NCBI GenBank assembly: GCA_026391755.1
Contig: JAPLDN010000341.1
Location: 6,638 to 22,258, forward strand
DNA from: Bacteroidota bacterium
GTDB taxonomy: Bacteria > Bacteroidota > Bacteroidia > Bacteroidales > FEN-979
DNA length: 15,621 nt
Direction of reading: 5' to 3'
The notes under the pieces are model-generated. The model did no database searches, was not told where the DNA came from, and was given only the letters and a program-made list of their open reading frames with translations. A program made the translations under genes and the position numbers. Below, piece after piece: positions 1-7,990 of the stretch. Each line of letters begins with the position of its first letter. The stretch's first letter is position 1.

Positions 1-70
1 TAAAACACTTGCAAAATATGCTGAAGCATTTAACATTACCGTTGACCAGCTAAAGAATTTCGAACGATAA
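1..70 (+). CDS. C-terminal tail of an upstream protein, possibly an XRE-type HTH regulator (partial)
   Basis: Reading from base 2, the frame encodes 22 residues ending in LKNFER and a TAA at 68-70. The start lies outside the window. The stretch LAKYAEAFNITVDQLKNF resembles the last helix of XRE/Cro-type helix-turn-helix domains, where a phrase such as LAxALNVSxDxLxNF is common. That family call is inference from a very short piece. The next gene begins only 11 bases later, so this gene could be in the same transcript or could be a separate regulator just before the operon. Confidence 0.4.
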   Translation, partial: KTLAKYAEAFNITVDQLKNFER

Positions 71-81
71 AAAATATAATA

Positions 82-1104
82 ATGGACAGTAAACCCCTGA
101 TGATCAATTATACCCACCGCCAGGCAGGCCATTGCGAAAGCGGTGCCACTTCCAACCTCTTCAATTATTATGGAATACAAATGTCGGAACCCATGGCTTT
201 TGGTATCGGGACCGGCATCTATTTCAGCTATCTCCCCTTTATCAAGTTGATGTTCGCCCCGATGATGTCGTTCAGGAACCTTCCAAACACCGTGTTTAAA
301 CGTTCAATGAAATATCTGGGTGTTGATGCAACAGTTATCAAGAATTTCAATAACGTAAAGGAATCGATGGATGCACTTGACAGGAACCTGGAGAAGGGAA
401 TTCCGACCGGTGTGCAGGTTGGTGTTTTCAATCTTACATTTTTCCCGCCCGAATACCGTCAACATTATAACATGCATAATATGGTGGTGTACGGCAGGGA
501 AGGCAACCTCTACCATATTAGCGATACGGTAATGGAACATCCGCAGACACTTACATATGATGACCTTGTGAGGGTGCGCTGGGCAAAGGGTGCATTCGCT
601 CCCAAAGGCAAAATGTATTGGATCAACCATATTCCGAAAGAGCTGGATATACGTTATGGCGTGGAACAAGGAATAAAGAAGAGCGTTTACGAGATGACCA
701 AGGTGCCTTTCTGGCTCATCGGGATCAAAGGCATGCGCGTCATGGCAAAAGATATAAGGAAATGGCCAAAAAAACACGGTAATCAAAAAGCTGCGTTTTA
801 CCTTGGCAGCATCCTCAGGATGGCCGAAGATTTCGGAACCGGGGGTGCGGGCTTCCGGTATATTTATGGTGCATTTCTTAAAGAAAGCGGTCAGAAATTC
901 GACAATAAGGCGCTGCTCGAAGCTGCCGACCTGATGGGCCGGACAGCCAATAAATGGAGAGAATTTACTTACCTTGGCGCCAGAAACTGCAAGAACCGGT
1001 CTTCCCAGCCTGTTGAGGATTATGTGACACTTGGCGATATGATGATGGAAATTGCTGGAATGGAAGAACAGGTTTTCAAGAGAATTGAGAAAATCAAGAT
1101 CTGA
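82..1104 (+). CDS. BtrH-like acyltransferase (BtrH N-terminal domain plus DUF4872-like region)
   Basis: This 340-residue cytosolic protein has no signal peptide. It resembles the BtrH_N/DUF4872 family, whose namesake BtrH moves an aminoacyl group from a carrier protein onto an aminoglycoside amine using a cysteine-protease-like fold. Visible support: C18 in GHCESG as the likely nucleophile, H132 in the HNMVVYG stretch, and D148 in HISD, the spacing expected of a Cys-His-Asp triad. The C-terminal half (about 185-340) is helical and less recognisable. Its TGA overlaps the ATG of the ABC ATPase by one base (TGATG), so the two are probably translationally coupled. Homologues accompany flexirubin-type clusters in Bacteroidota. 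Acyl transfer from the cluster's carrier protein is inferred; the acceptor is unknown. A start at M7 (base 100) is possible. Confidence 0.8.
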   Translation: MDSKPLMINYTHRQAGHCESGATSNLFNYYGIQMSEPMAFGIGTGIYFSYLPFIKLMFAPMMSFRNLPNTVFKRSMKYLGVDATVIKNFNNVKESMDALDRNLEKGIPTGVQVGVFNLTFFPPEYRQHYNMHNMVVYGREGNLYHISDTVMEHPQTLTYDDLVRVRWAKGAFAPKGKMYWINHIPKELDIRYGVEQGIKKSVYEMTKVPFWLIGIKGMRVMAKDIRKWPKKHGNQKAAFYLGSILRMAEDFGTGGAGFRYIYGAFLKESGQKFDNKALLEAADLMGRTANKWREFTYLGARNCKNRSSQPVEDYVTLGDMMMEIAGMEEQVFKRIEKIKI

Positions 1105-1856
1105 TGTCAGAAAAGGTCATTATTGAAATACGGGACCTGGTTAAAATTTATAAGGGATCCGAAGAGCCTGCGATCAATGGGATTTCACTGGATATTTTCC
1201 AGGGTGAGATCTTTGGGTTGCTGGGTCCGAACGGCGCCGTGAAAACCACGACAATTTCGATTTTGTGCGGCCTTTTTCATGCCACCAGGGGTAGCGCCAG
1301 GATTGATGGGATGGATATTCATTCCCATCTGAATGAGATAAAGCGCATCATTGGGGTTGTTCCCCAGGATGTTGCCCTCTACCCTACCCTGACAGCCTGG
1401 GAGAATCTGACTTTTTTCGGGAATATGTACGGCATCAGAGGCCCAAAGCTGAAAGAGAAAATCGCTGAAGGCCTTTCCGTTTTTGGTCTGGAGAAACATG
1501 CCAACAAAAAAATCGCCAACTGCTCCGGCGGTATAAAACGCAGGATCAACCTTATTGCCGGCTTACTTCATGAGCCCAAAGTAATTTTCCTCGATGAGCC
1601 TACTGTGGGTATTGATGTACAGTCAAGGGTTGTAATCCTGGATTATCTTAAAGAGCTTAATCATAAGGGCATGACAGTTATTTATACTTCCCATTATATG
1701 GAGGAAGCCGAAAAACTCTGTTCACGTGTAGTTATAATTGACCGGGGAACGGTCGTTTCCATGGGAAATCCAAGGGAACTTGTGGCTGAACATCCCGAGT
1801 TCAAGGATCTTGAAAACATCTTCCTGCACCTCACGGGTAAGGATCTGAGAGACTAA
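1104..1856 (+). CDS. ABC exporter ATP-binding protein with altered Walker A motif
   Basis: This 250-residue nucleotide-binding subunit is of the ABC-2/drug-export type and would power the permease encoded next. Motifs in order: P-loop at 41-49, Q-loop Q88, signature SGGIKRR at 141-147, Walker B IFLDEP at 161-166 with E165 as catalytic base, D-loop region at 170-171, and H-loop H197 in YTSHYMEEAE. The P-loop reads GPNGAVKTT, with V46 where the family almost always has Gly (GPNGAGKTT); K47 and T48 are kept. The codon is GTG at 1239-1241, one base from GGG. All other motifs are intact, so the gene otherwise looks under selection. It starts inside the stop of the BtrH-like gene and lies 18 bases before the permease. 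Confidence 0.93.
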   Translation: MSEKVIIEIRDLVKIYKGSEEPAINGISLDIFQGEIFGLLGPNGAVKTTTISILCGLFHATRGSARIDGMDIHSHLNEIKRIIGVVPQDVALYPTLTAWENLTFFGNMYGIRGPKLKEKIAEGLSVFGLEKHANKKIANCSGGIKRRINLIAGLLHEPKVIFLDEPTVGIDVQSRVVILDYLKELNHKGMTVIYTSHYMEEAEKLCSRVVIIDRGTVVSMGNPRELVAEHPEFKDLENIFLHLTGKDLRD

Positions 1857-1874
1857 TTAGGAAAAGAAAGCATA

Positions 1875-3176
1875 ATGTTCAAATTTTTTTCCGCCTGCCG
1901 AAAGGAATCATTGATCCTGACCAGGGACCTGGCCGGTCTTGTCATGTTGTTTATTATGCCTATGATCATGGTTATGATCCTCGCTTTGGTCCAGGAACAG
2001 GGCTGGAGTTCCCTGTCAAAGGACCCCTCAATACCTGTTCTTCTGGTCGATGAAGATCATGACACCCTTGGAGCAAAAATCCAGGAAGGACTTAAAAGCT
2101 CTAATATTTTCAAGATTTATACCAGCCTTGACGGGAAAAACCTTACCCGGGAAGTTGCAAAACAGAAAATTGCAAAAGGAACATACAATGTCGCGGTGAT
2201 AATACCCAAAGGTTCCACCAGGATCATAAGGCATAAAGTCCAGGTCATGGTGACCCAGATCGTTTCGGGCATTATGATGCCCGTCGATAACCCCTTCCTT
2301 GACATTCAGCCGAATGACTCAATAAATATTTCCATCTATTTCGATCCGGGAATAAAAGGGACCTTTAAATATGCTTTTATGGCAACCATGAAAGAGTATA
2401 GCATGTTTATCGAGTCTTCTATGATATTCGGTTCTTTTAACACCGAGCTTAAGAAAATGTTCCCCCAATACCATCCGCCAAAAACAGATTATAAAGAAGC
2501 TGTATATTTTACCGAGATATTTCCGGCCGGAAAGGACGAGAAAGCGGTTCCGTCAACTACCCAGCATAATGTCCCGGCCTGGGCCCTGTTCGCAATGTTT
2601 TTTATCGTGATCCCTATGACCGGCAGTATGATCAAGGAACGTGATGAAGGCAGCATGATCAGGATCTATACCATGCCGGTTTCATATTTCACTATTTTCA
2701 TGGCCAAGGTTAGTGTTTACGCCGTTGTATGCATCATACAGTTCATCCTGATGATGATGGCCGGTAAATATATTCTTCCACTGGCCGGGATTCCTTCTCT
2801 CACAGTCGGATCAAATTATATGGGCATACTGCTCATGATGATCGTCTCAAGCCTTGCTGCGTTGGGCTTTTCAATCGCAGTAGGAACAATAGCGAAAACT
2901 CATCAGCAGGCTGCGGCTTTCGGTGTGGTTTCGGTGGTCGTTTTAACGGCTTTGGGAGGATTGTGGGTTCCGGTTTACCTTATGCCCGAATTTATGAGGA
3001 ACATTGCGACATGGTCCCCACTGAATTGGGCCCATGTAGGTTTTATTGACCTTTTTTTAAGGGATGCCACCATTGTTGATGTCATTCCTCAGATAGCCAA
3101 ACTTCTCGCATTTTTTGTCGTGATGATCTCAGTTGCTTTGTTCTACCGCAGGATAAACTCTCCAATAAACAGCTAA
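1875..3176 (+). CDS. ABC-2 family transporter permease
   Basis: This 433-residue inner-membrane protein is the partner of the preceding ATPase. Topology by eye is typical of the ABC-2 (YhhJ/DrrB-like) class: one N-terminal membrane helix (about 20-39), a long extracytoplasmic domain (about 45-230), then about five helices near 233-252, 277-300, 315-337, 345-366 and 405-424. After the second helix is the coupling-helix-like stretch IKERDEGSMIRIYTMP (253-268), matching the ERExG pattern of the family. The next gene starts two bases after its stop. Being inside a lipid/polyketide cluster suggests export of the product or a biosynthetic intermediate; the substrate is inference. Confidence 0.92.
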   Translation: MFKFFSACRKESLILTRDLAGLVMLFIMPMIMVMILALVQEQGWSSLSKDPSIPVLLVDEDHDTLGAKIQEGLKSSNIFKIYTSLDGKNLTREVAKQKIAKGTYNVAVIIPKGSTRIIRHKVQVMVTQIVSGIMMPVDNPFLDIQPNDSINISIYFDPGIKGTFKYAFMATMKEYSMFIESSMIFGSFNTELKKMFPQYHPPKTDYKEAVYFTEIFPAGKDEKAVPSTTQHNVPAWALFAMFFIVIPMTGSMIKERDEGSMIRIYTMPVSYFTIFMAKVSVYAVVCIIQFILMMMAGKYILPLAGIPSLTVGSNYMGILLMMIVSSLAALGFSIAVGTIAKTHQQAAAFGVVSVVVLTALGGLWVPVYLMPEFMRNIATWSPLNWAHVGFIDLFLRDATIVDVIPQIAKLLAFFVVMISVALFYRRINSPINS

Positions 3177-3177
3177 A

Positions 3178-3594
3178 ATGATACTTACCGACAGAAAAGA
3201 AATCACTGTCAGATTCAGTGAGGTTGATTCAATGAAAATTGTCTGGCACGGGAATTACCTTAAATATTTCGAGGATGGACGCGAATCGTTCGGACTCAAA
3301 TACAACCTTGGATACCTGGATGTATACAGGCATAATGTGATGATCCCGATTGTTAAAATAAACTGTGATTATAAAAGGCCCCTGGTATACGGTGATGATC
3401 TTATTGTCGAGACGGAATATATCCCGACCGAAGCTGCCAAGATCGTTTTCAATTATAAGGTTTCCCGAAAGAAAGATGGTGAAGTGGTGGCTTCCGGCAG
3501 TTCAACCCAGGTGTTCCTGACACCCGAAGGTGATCTTCTGCTTAACTCACCTGAGTTTTATACTGGATGGAAAAAGAAATGGGGGATTGAATAA
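3178..3594 (+). CDS. Hotdog-fold acyl-CoA/acyl-ACP thioesterase (4HBT family)
   Basis: This 138-residue protein is a normal length for a single-hotdog thioesterase. The diagnostic N-terminal segment is present: RFSEVDSMKIVWHGNYLKYF, with D17 at the position of the catalytic Asp of 4-hydroxybenzoyl-CoA thioesterase, followed by EDGRE on the central helix (32-36). The C-terminal strands and the SGSSTQVFLTPEGD stretch complete the fold. It is cytosolic, with no signal peptide. Placed between the exporter and the first ketosynthase, it probably releases or edits acyl chains bound to the cluster's carrier protein. It is one of two such thioesterases here (see 12860-13276); which one acts on the final product cannot be told. 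Confidence 0.88.
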   Translation: MILTDRKEITVRFSEVDSMKIVWHGNYLKYFEDGRESFGLKYNLGYLDVYRHNVMIPIVKINCDYKRPLVYGDDLIVETEYIPTEAAKIVFNYKVSRKKDGEVVASGSSTQVFLTPEGDLLLNSPEFYTGWKKKWGIE

Positions 3595-3603
3595 ATTGAA
3601 GTA

Positions 3604-4776
3604 ATGAAGACTGTTTACACCATTTCCGAAAATATCATCTCGTCGCTCGGATTTACTGCCCGGGAAAATGCCGAGTCTCTTGCTGCTGGGATAACAGGGA
3701 TAAAATTACATAATGAGCTTAATCTTTCTGCCCAGCCTGTTCCACTTTCTCTTGTTGATACTGACAGGCTTGAACAAAATTTTGACACCATCCTCCACAA
3801 GTACAGGAAAGACCATAAACCGGGTTTTTATACACGGCTGGAGAAAATGCTGATCCTTTCAGTGGCCGATGCATTGGCCGGGACTTCAGTGAGGCCCGGA
3901 GATGAGAAAGTTTTACTGGTACTTTCAACAACCAAGGGAAACATTGATCTTCTTGAAGACAGGTTTACTGCAAAATTCGACCACAAACGTATTTATCTTT
4001 GGGCAGTAGCGAATATTCTCAGGGATTTCTTCGGATTCATCAATATGCCGCTGATCATCAGCAATGCCTGTATTTCGGGTGTTTTGGCACTTATTGCAGC
4101 CAGTCGTTTATTGCGTACAGGCAAGTATGAAACTGCCCTGGTAACAGGCGGCGACATTGCCACCGAATTTGTGATCTCAGGCTTCCAGTCCTTTCAGGCC
4201 TTAAGCTCCGAACCATGCAAACCATTTGATCTTCACCGCAGCGGACTGTCTCTCGGTGAAGGCTGCGGGACTATAGTGCTTTCTTCGGCTGCAGGGGAAG
4301 ACCCAAATAACGGTATCCTGGTCATGGGCGGGTCGGTAAGCAACGATGCCAATCATATTTCAGGCCCTTCGAGGACCGGAGAAGAACTGAGTATGGCGAT
4401 TAACGCTGCGATAAGTGAATCGGGAACCGTGAACCGGGATATTGATTACATTTCTGCTCATGGAACGGCAACACCTTATAACGATGAAATGGAATCTAAA
4501 GCCATTTCCCTTAGTGAAATGAATGATGTACCTGTTAATAGTTACAAAGGATACTGGGGGCATACGCTTGGTGCCTCGGGCCTCATGGAATCAGCAGCCC
4601 TGATTTTGTGTATGAGGACAGGCAGGATTTTTAAATCGGCGGGATTTGAAACCCCCGGCGTCTCTGAAAGAATCAATGTTGTAAGCAAAACGATACAAAA
4701 ACCGCCTAATACCTGCCTGAAAATAGCATCCGGTTTCGGAGGATGCAATGCAGCCCTGGTATTTCAGAAAACCTGA
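3604..4776 (+). CDS. Beta-ketoacyl-ACP synthase with intact Cys-His-His triad
   Basis: This 390-residue thiolase-fold condensing enzyme shows all key residues: nucleophile C156 in SNACISG, H286 in SAHGTATPYND, K315, and H320 in GYWGHTLGASG, plus the glycine-rich end SGFGGCNAALVF. The sequence around the Cys (NACIS) departs from the usual TACSS of FabF enzymes, so this is a separate branch from the two FabF-like enzymes downstream. In aryl-polyene and flexirubin clusters a third, divergent ketosynthase often sits beside a small KS-like protein and a carrier protein, which matches its neighbours. It likely performs decarboxylative Claisen condensation of malonyl-ACP with an acyl chain. Its stop is followed two bases later by the next start. 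Confidence 0.9.
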   Translation: MKTVYTISENIISSLGFTARENAESLAAGITGIKLHNELNLSAQPVPLSLVDTDRLEQNFDTILHKYRKDHKPGFYTRLEKMLILSVADALAGTSVRPGDEKVLLVLSTTKGNIDLLEDRFTAKFDHKRIYLWAVANILRDFFGFINMPLIISNACISGVLALIAASRLLRTGKYETALVTGGDIATEFVISGFQSFQALSSEPCKPFDLHRSGLSLGEGCGTIVLSSAAGEDPNNGILVMGGSVSNDANHISGPSRTGEELSMAINAAISESGTVNRDIDYISAHGTATPYNDEMESKAISLSEMNDVPVNSYKGYWGHTLGASGLMESAALILCMRTGRIFKSAGFETPGVSERINVVSKTIQKPPNTCLKIASGFGGCNAALVFQKT

Positions 4777-4778
4777 GC

Positions 4779-5444
4779 ATGGAGAAAATGATCACGGCAT
4801 ATACCTATTTTGGGGATGGGAAAGTGGTTGTTAACAAGCAACTTATCTTTTATCAGGAAAAAATTGCTACTTTTGCAGAGTTTATCAAGGCTCTGTACAA
4901 ACAGGAGCAGATCTCATATCCTAAGTTCTATAAAATGGATTCATTGAGTAAACTTGGGTTTATGTGCTCCGAACTGCTGCTCAGACATGAAAAACCCGGT
5001 AGATTCAAACCCGGATCGCTTGCAGTGGTGCTTGCTAATTCAAGTTCCAGTCTGGAAACCGACCTGATATACCAGGACAGTATACGAAACCGGTCGGCTT
5101 ATTTCCCAAGCCCTTCGGTGTTTGTATATACCCTTGCTAATATCGTCATCGGAGAAATATGTATACGGCACAGCCTGAAAGGGGAAAATGCCTTTCTGGT
5201 CAGTGAAAAGTTCAATCCCCGGCAGCTGCTTGATCATGTTTCAGATCTCCTTGATAACAACCGTGCAGGGGCCTGTCTTTGCGGCTGGGTTGAAATTCTC
5301 GGAAATTCATTCAGGGCCATGGTCGCACTCGTTGAAAAAGAGAACGAACAGGCCCCGAAAACAAATTTCGGCAGCATGCCTTTTAACGAAGCCTCGCTTA
5401 ACGAATTAATGAATCTAACAGAAAAGAGTATATGGAAGAATTGA
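4779..5444 (+). CDS. Small ketosynthase-like protein, probably non-catalytic
   Basis: This 221-residue protein begins at ATG 4779, two bases after the ketosynthase stop; the frame is open from 4743, but that start would lie inside the ketosynthase. It looks like a half-length thiolase-fold protein: VVLANSSSSLETD (82-94) resembles a ketosynthase early strand and loop. The phrase SPSVFVYTLANIVIGEI (111-127) occupies the place of the nucleophilic elbow but has no Cys there, and no His-containing HGT or GHT motif follows. Proteins of this kind sit beside a ketosynthase and carrier protein in Bacteroidota polyene clusters. A role as structural partner of the 3604-4776 enzyme is inference. It overlaps the carrier protein gene by 13 bases. 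Confidence 0.7.
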   Translation: MEKMITAYTYFGDGKVVVNKQLIFYQEKIATFAEFIKALYKQEQISYPKFYKMDSLSKLGFMCSELLLRHEKPGRFKPGSLAVVLANSSSSLETDLIYQDSIRNRSAYFPSPSVFVYTLANIVIGEICIRHSLKGENAFLVSEKFNPRQLLDHVSDLLDNNRAGACLCGWVEILGNSFRAMVALVEKENEQAPKTNFGSMPFNEASLNELMNLTEKSIWKN

Positions 5445-5692
5445 TCAACAAACTTAAAAAAGAAGTAATAACACAGCTTAATCTCGAAGATATTTCTGTG
5501 GAGGATATTAACCCTGATTCCCCATTATTTGGTGAAGGACTTGGATTGGATTCCATCGATGCACTGGAGCTTATTGTCCTCCTGGAAAAAAATTATGGCA
5601 TTAAAATAGAAGATCCCAAGGACGGTAAAAAGATATTTTTTTCGATCCGTACAATGGCCGAATATATCACCGAGCATCAAAAGAAAGCCTAA
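5432..5692 (+). CDS. Acyl carrier protein
   Basis: This 86-residue acidic carrier protein holds the growing chain on a phosphopantetheine arm. The attachment site is S41 in the motif GLGLDSIDALEL, the canonical DSx form at the start of helix II. Helices I, II and III are recognisable, and the segment around 61-70 (DPKDGKKIFF) is a loop seen in cluster-dedicated carriers rather than housekeeping AcpP. It overlaps the preceding KS-like gene by 13 bases, and the next ketosynthase starts at the base after its stop, so carrier and condensing enzymes should be made together. It is the only carrier protein in the window, so all cluster enzymes here presumably dock to it. Confidence 0.95.
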   Translation: MEELINKLKKEVITQLNLEDISVEDINPDSPLFGEGLGLDSIDALELIVLLEKNYGIKIEDPKDGKKIFFSIRTMAEYITEHQKKA

Positions 5693-6901
5693 ATGCCTTC
5701 AAGGATTTTTGTTACCGGATTGGGTTTTATATCAGGGCTGGGTAACAATGTTCAGGAAAATCTTGATTCACTGCTTGACCTCCGTTCCTTTATTGGCCCA
5801 GTAAGGCATATCGATACAAGCCTTAAGCATGAATTGGCTGTTTCGGAGGTTTCCTTGACCAATGATGAATTGATGCGGGATGCAGGATTGTCTGCTAAGT
5901 CAGCTTATTCCCGGAACGCTCTGCTCGGCATAATTGCTGCAAAAGAAGCCTTTTTGCATGCGAGACTGGATAAACATACCGGTCTTAATACCGGACTGAT
6001 CTCGGGAACAACCGTAGGCGGAATGGATGAATGCGAAAAATACTACCAGGATTTTCTTACAAACGACAGCAAAAACAGGTTTATCGAAACCTATGATTGT
6101 GCCGACAGCACTGAAAAGATCGCTGATCATCTTGGGCTGAAAGGATTTATTACCACCATCAGCACAGCTTGTTCATCGGCTGCCAATGCAATCGGATTTG
6201 CTTCAAGGATGATGAGGGCAGGCAAGCTTGATTGTGCTGTTGCCGGAGGTACCGAATCCCTGACCAGGTTTCACCTCAACGGTTTTAACGCTTTAAAAAT
6301 CCTGGATAAACTTCCCTGCCGGCCATTCGATGCTACGCGTAACGGGATTAACCTGGGCGAGGGTGCGGCATATCTTGTGCTGGAAACTGAAGAAACCAAT
6401 CAAAAAACGGGGAATCCTGTGCTTTGCGAGCTTGTAGGTTACGGGAATGCCTGTGAAGCCTTTCACCAAACCGCCTCCTCCCCCGACGGAGCTGGAGCAT
6501 ACCTTGCCATGAAAAAGGCCCTTGATATGAGCGGGGAAACCCCCGATGCAATTGATTACATCAATGCCCATGGTACAGGAACCGATAATAACGACCTTTC
6601 GGAAGGCCGTGCCATTGAAAAGCTGTTTACCGGTAAGATCCCCTATGTGAGTTCAACCAAACCCTTTACCGGTCATATGACTTCGGCCGCAGGCTCTGCC
6701 GAAGCAATAATCTCTATACTTGGCCTTCAGCAAGGGATCATATGGCCTAACATGAACTTTTTAACTCCTATGCCTGAACTGAAATTTCAGCCGGCCGGGG
6801 AAATAATAAGGGGTGTCGATATTAAACTGGTAATGAGCAATTCTTTCGGTTTTGGCGGAAATGACAGTACCCTGATTTTCAAGAAACATGGCATACATTA
6901 A
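5693..6901 (+). CDS. FabF-like beta-ketoacyl-ACP synthase, copy 1 (KSalpha of pair 1)
   Basis: This 402-residue condensing enzyme of the KAS II/type II polyketide class has every catalytic feature: C160 in TISTACSSAANA, H293 in NAHGTGTDNND, K323 and H328 in STKPFTGHMTSAAG, and the end loop NSFGFGGNDS (383-392). It begins directly after the carrier protein stop and overlaps the following partner gene by 14 bases, the typical arrangement of a KSalpha/KSbeta heterodimer. It is closely related to the enzyme at 7991-9205, sharing long identical blocks such as HQTASSPDG, so the two KS/partner units probably arose by tandem duplication. It would elongate acyl-ACP with malonyl-ACP. Chain length and substrate are not visible. 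Confidence 0.95.
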   Translation: MPSRIFVTGLGFISGLGNNVQENLDSLLDLRSFIGPVRHIDTSLKHELAVSEVSLTNDELMRDAGLSAKSAYSRNALLGIIAAKEAFLHARLDKHTGLNTGLISGTTVGGMDECEKYYQDFLTNDSKNRFIETYDCADSTEKIADHLGLKGFITTISTACSSAANAIGFASRMMRAGKLDCAVAGGTESLTRFHLNGFNALKILDKLPCRPFDATRNGINLGEGAAYLVLETEETNQKTGNPVLCELVGYGNACEAFHQTASSPDGAGAYLAMKKALDMSGETPDAIDYINAHGTGTDNNDLSEGRAIEKLFTGKIPYVSSTKPFTGHMTSAAGSAEAIISILGLQQGIIWPNMNFLTPMPELKFQPAGEIIRGVDIKLVMSNSFGFGGNDSTLIFKKHGIH

Positions 6902-7943
6902 CGGTATAGGCATCATCTCGCCACAGAACACCCTTCCTGGTTCTGATTTTCTTGAACCGGTGGTAGAACATACTTCCGAATTTATGAAATCGCTTGAGCC
7001 TGTTTACAAACTGTATATTGATCCCATGGCATCAAGGAGACTCAGCCGCCTGATCAAGATGGGTATAAGCTCTGCAAAAATGTGCATGCAGGATGCCGGT
7101 CTCGAAGTGCCGGATGCCATAATAACCGGAACAGGTTTAGGCAGTGTTGAAGACACTGAGAAGATACTTGGAGAGCTTACGATAGAGGAAAAATTTCTCA
7201 ACCCCACTCCTTTTATACAGTCAACATATAACACCATAAGTTCCCAGATTGCGATTAACCTGAAATGCCATGAGTACAATTCGACTTATGTTCATCGTTG
7301 TTTCTCTCTTGAAAGCGGCTTGATTGATGCACTTTTACAAATCGAAGAAGGCTCAGCCCTTAATGTTCTTACAGGCGGGATTGATGAGATGACCCTGAAT
7401 CACCTGACTATAATAAGGAGACTTGGCTTATGGAAACTCGAACCAGTCAGAAACCTTGACTTATGGTCAAGTGCTCTGCCTGGCGCCCTTGCCGGAGAAG
7501 GCGCAGCCTATTTCAATATTTCAAAAGAACGGAATGAAAAAACCTATGCAAGGCTTGAAGCGGTCGAGACCCTTTACAAACCTGCATCTACAGGACAAAC
7601 CGCTGAAGCTGTCCTCAGGTTTGTTTCGGAACACGGCCTCAGGCCCGAAGATGTAGACCTTGTAATGATGGGAAACAATGGGTATGACGAACACGACAGG
7701 ATCTGTAATGAAGTGATGATGCAGGCGCTCCCTTCAGCATCCAGGATGTTATACAAGCATCTTTGCGGCGAATATCATACTGTTTCGGGATTCGCACTGT
7801 TTGTTGCAGCCACTATTCTCAGGAAACAGTTTATCCCCTCTTCCCTGTTAACAATTCCAATCCCTCCCGGGAAACTTGAAACTATATTGATCCACAACCA
7901 CTTTAGGAATACCGATCATTCCTTTATCCTGGTCAGGCGGTAA
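6888..7943 (+). CDS. KSbeta/chain-length-factor-like partner, copy 1
   Basis: This 351-residue protein has a thiolase-fold ketosynthase outline but altered active-site residues. Aligning without gaps back from TGG (162-164), the nucleophile position is C138 in VHRCFSLES, so a Cys is present but followed by Phe rather than Ser. The first catalytic His motif is replaced by MMGNNGYD (260-267), and GHT becomes GEY (294-296) after the retained K290. Loss of both His suggests it cannot condense on its own and acts as the partner of the 5693-6901 enzyme, as chain-length factors do in type II polyketide systems. It overlaps that gene by 14 bases. Its paralogue is at 9210-10283. Confidence 0.82.
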   Translation: MAYINGIGIISPQNTLPGSDFLEPVVEHTSEFMKSLEPVYKLYIDPMASRRLSRLIKMGISSAKMCMQDAGLEVPDAIITGTGLGSVEDTEKILGELTIEEKFLNPTPFIQSTYNTISSQIAINLKCHEYNSTYVHRCFSLESGLIDALLQIEEGSALNVLTGGIDEMTLNHLTIIRRLGLWKLEPVRNLDLWSSALPGALAGEGAAYFNISKERNEKTYARLEAVETLYKPASTGQTAEAVLRFVSEHGLRPEDVDLVMMGNNGYDEHDRICNEVMMQALPSASRMLYKHLCGEYHTVSGFALFVAATILRKQFIPSSLLTIPIPPGKLETILIHNHFRNTDHSFILVRR

Positions 7944-7960
7944 TACCTCCGGAATTTTCC

Positions 7961-7968
7961 TAAATTTG
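7961..7968 (+). promoter_or_regulatory. Possible -7 promoter element before the second KS pair
   Basis: The bases TAAATTTG match the Bacteroidota -7 consensus TAnnTTTG and lie 22 bases before the ATG at 7991, in the 47-base gap between the two KS pairs. I see no clear TTG-type -33 box at the expected distance, so this may be a weak internal promoter or chance. Confidence 0.25.
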
Positions 7969-7990
7969 CAGCAGAAATTTCTCTGATCGT

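Noticed and set aside
304..786. Long antisense reading frame (160 codons) opposite the BtrH-like gene
   Set aside because: It lies wholly inside a well-supported gene with recognisable triad motifs, and its product resembles no family. The same holds for the other antisense frames, for example 10486-11058 and 13495-13929.
4743..4778. Upstream start for the small KS-like protein
   Set aside because: It would overlap the conserved end of the ketosynthase and add residues with no family resemblance; ATG 4779 sits two bases after the stop.
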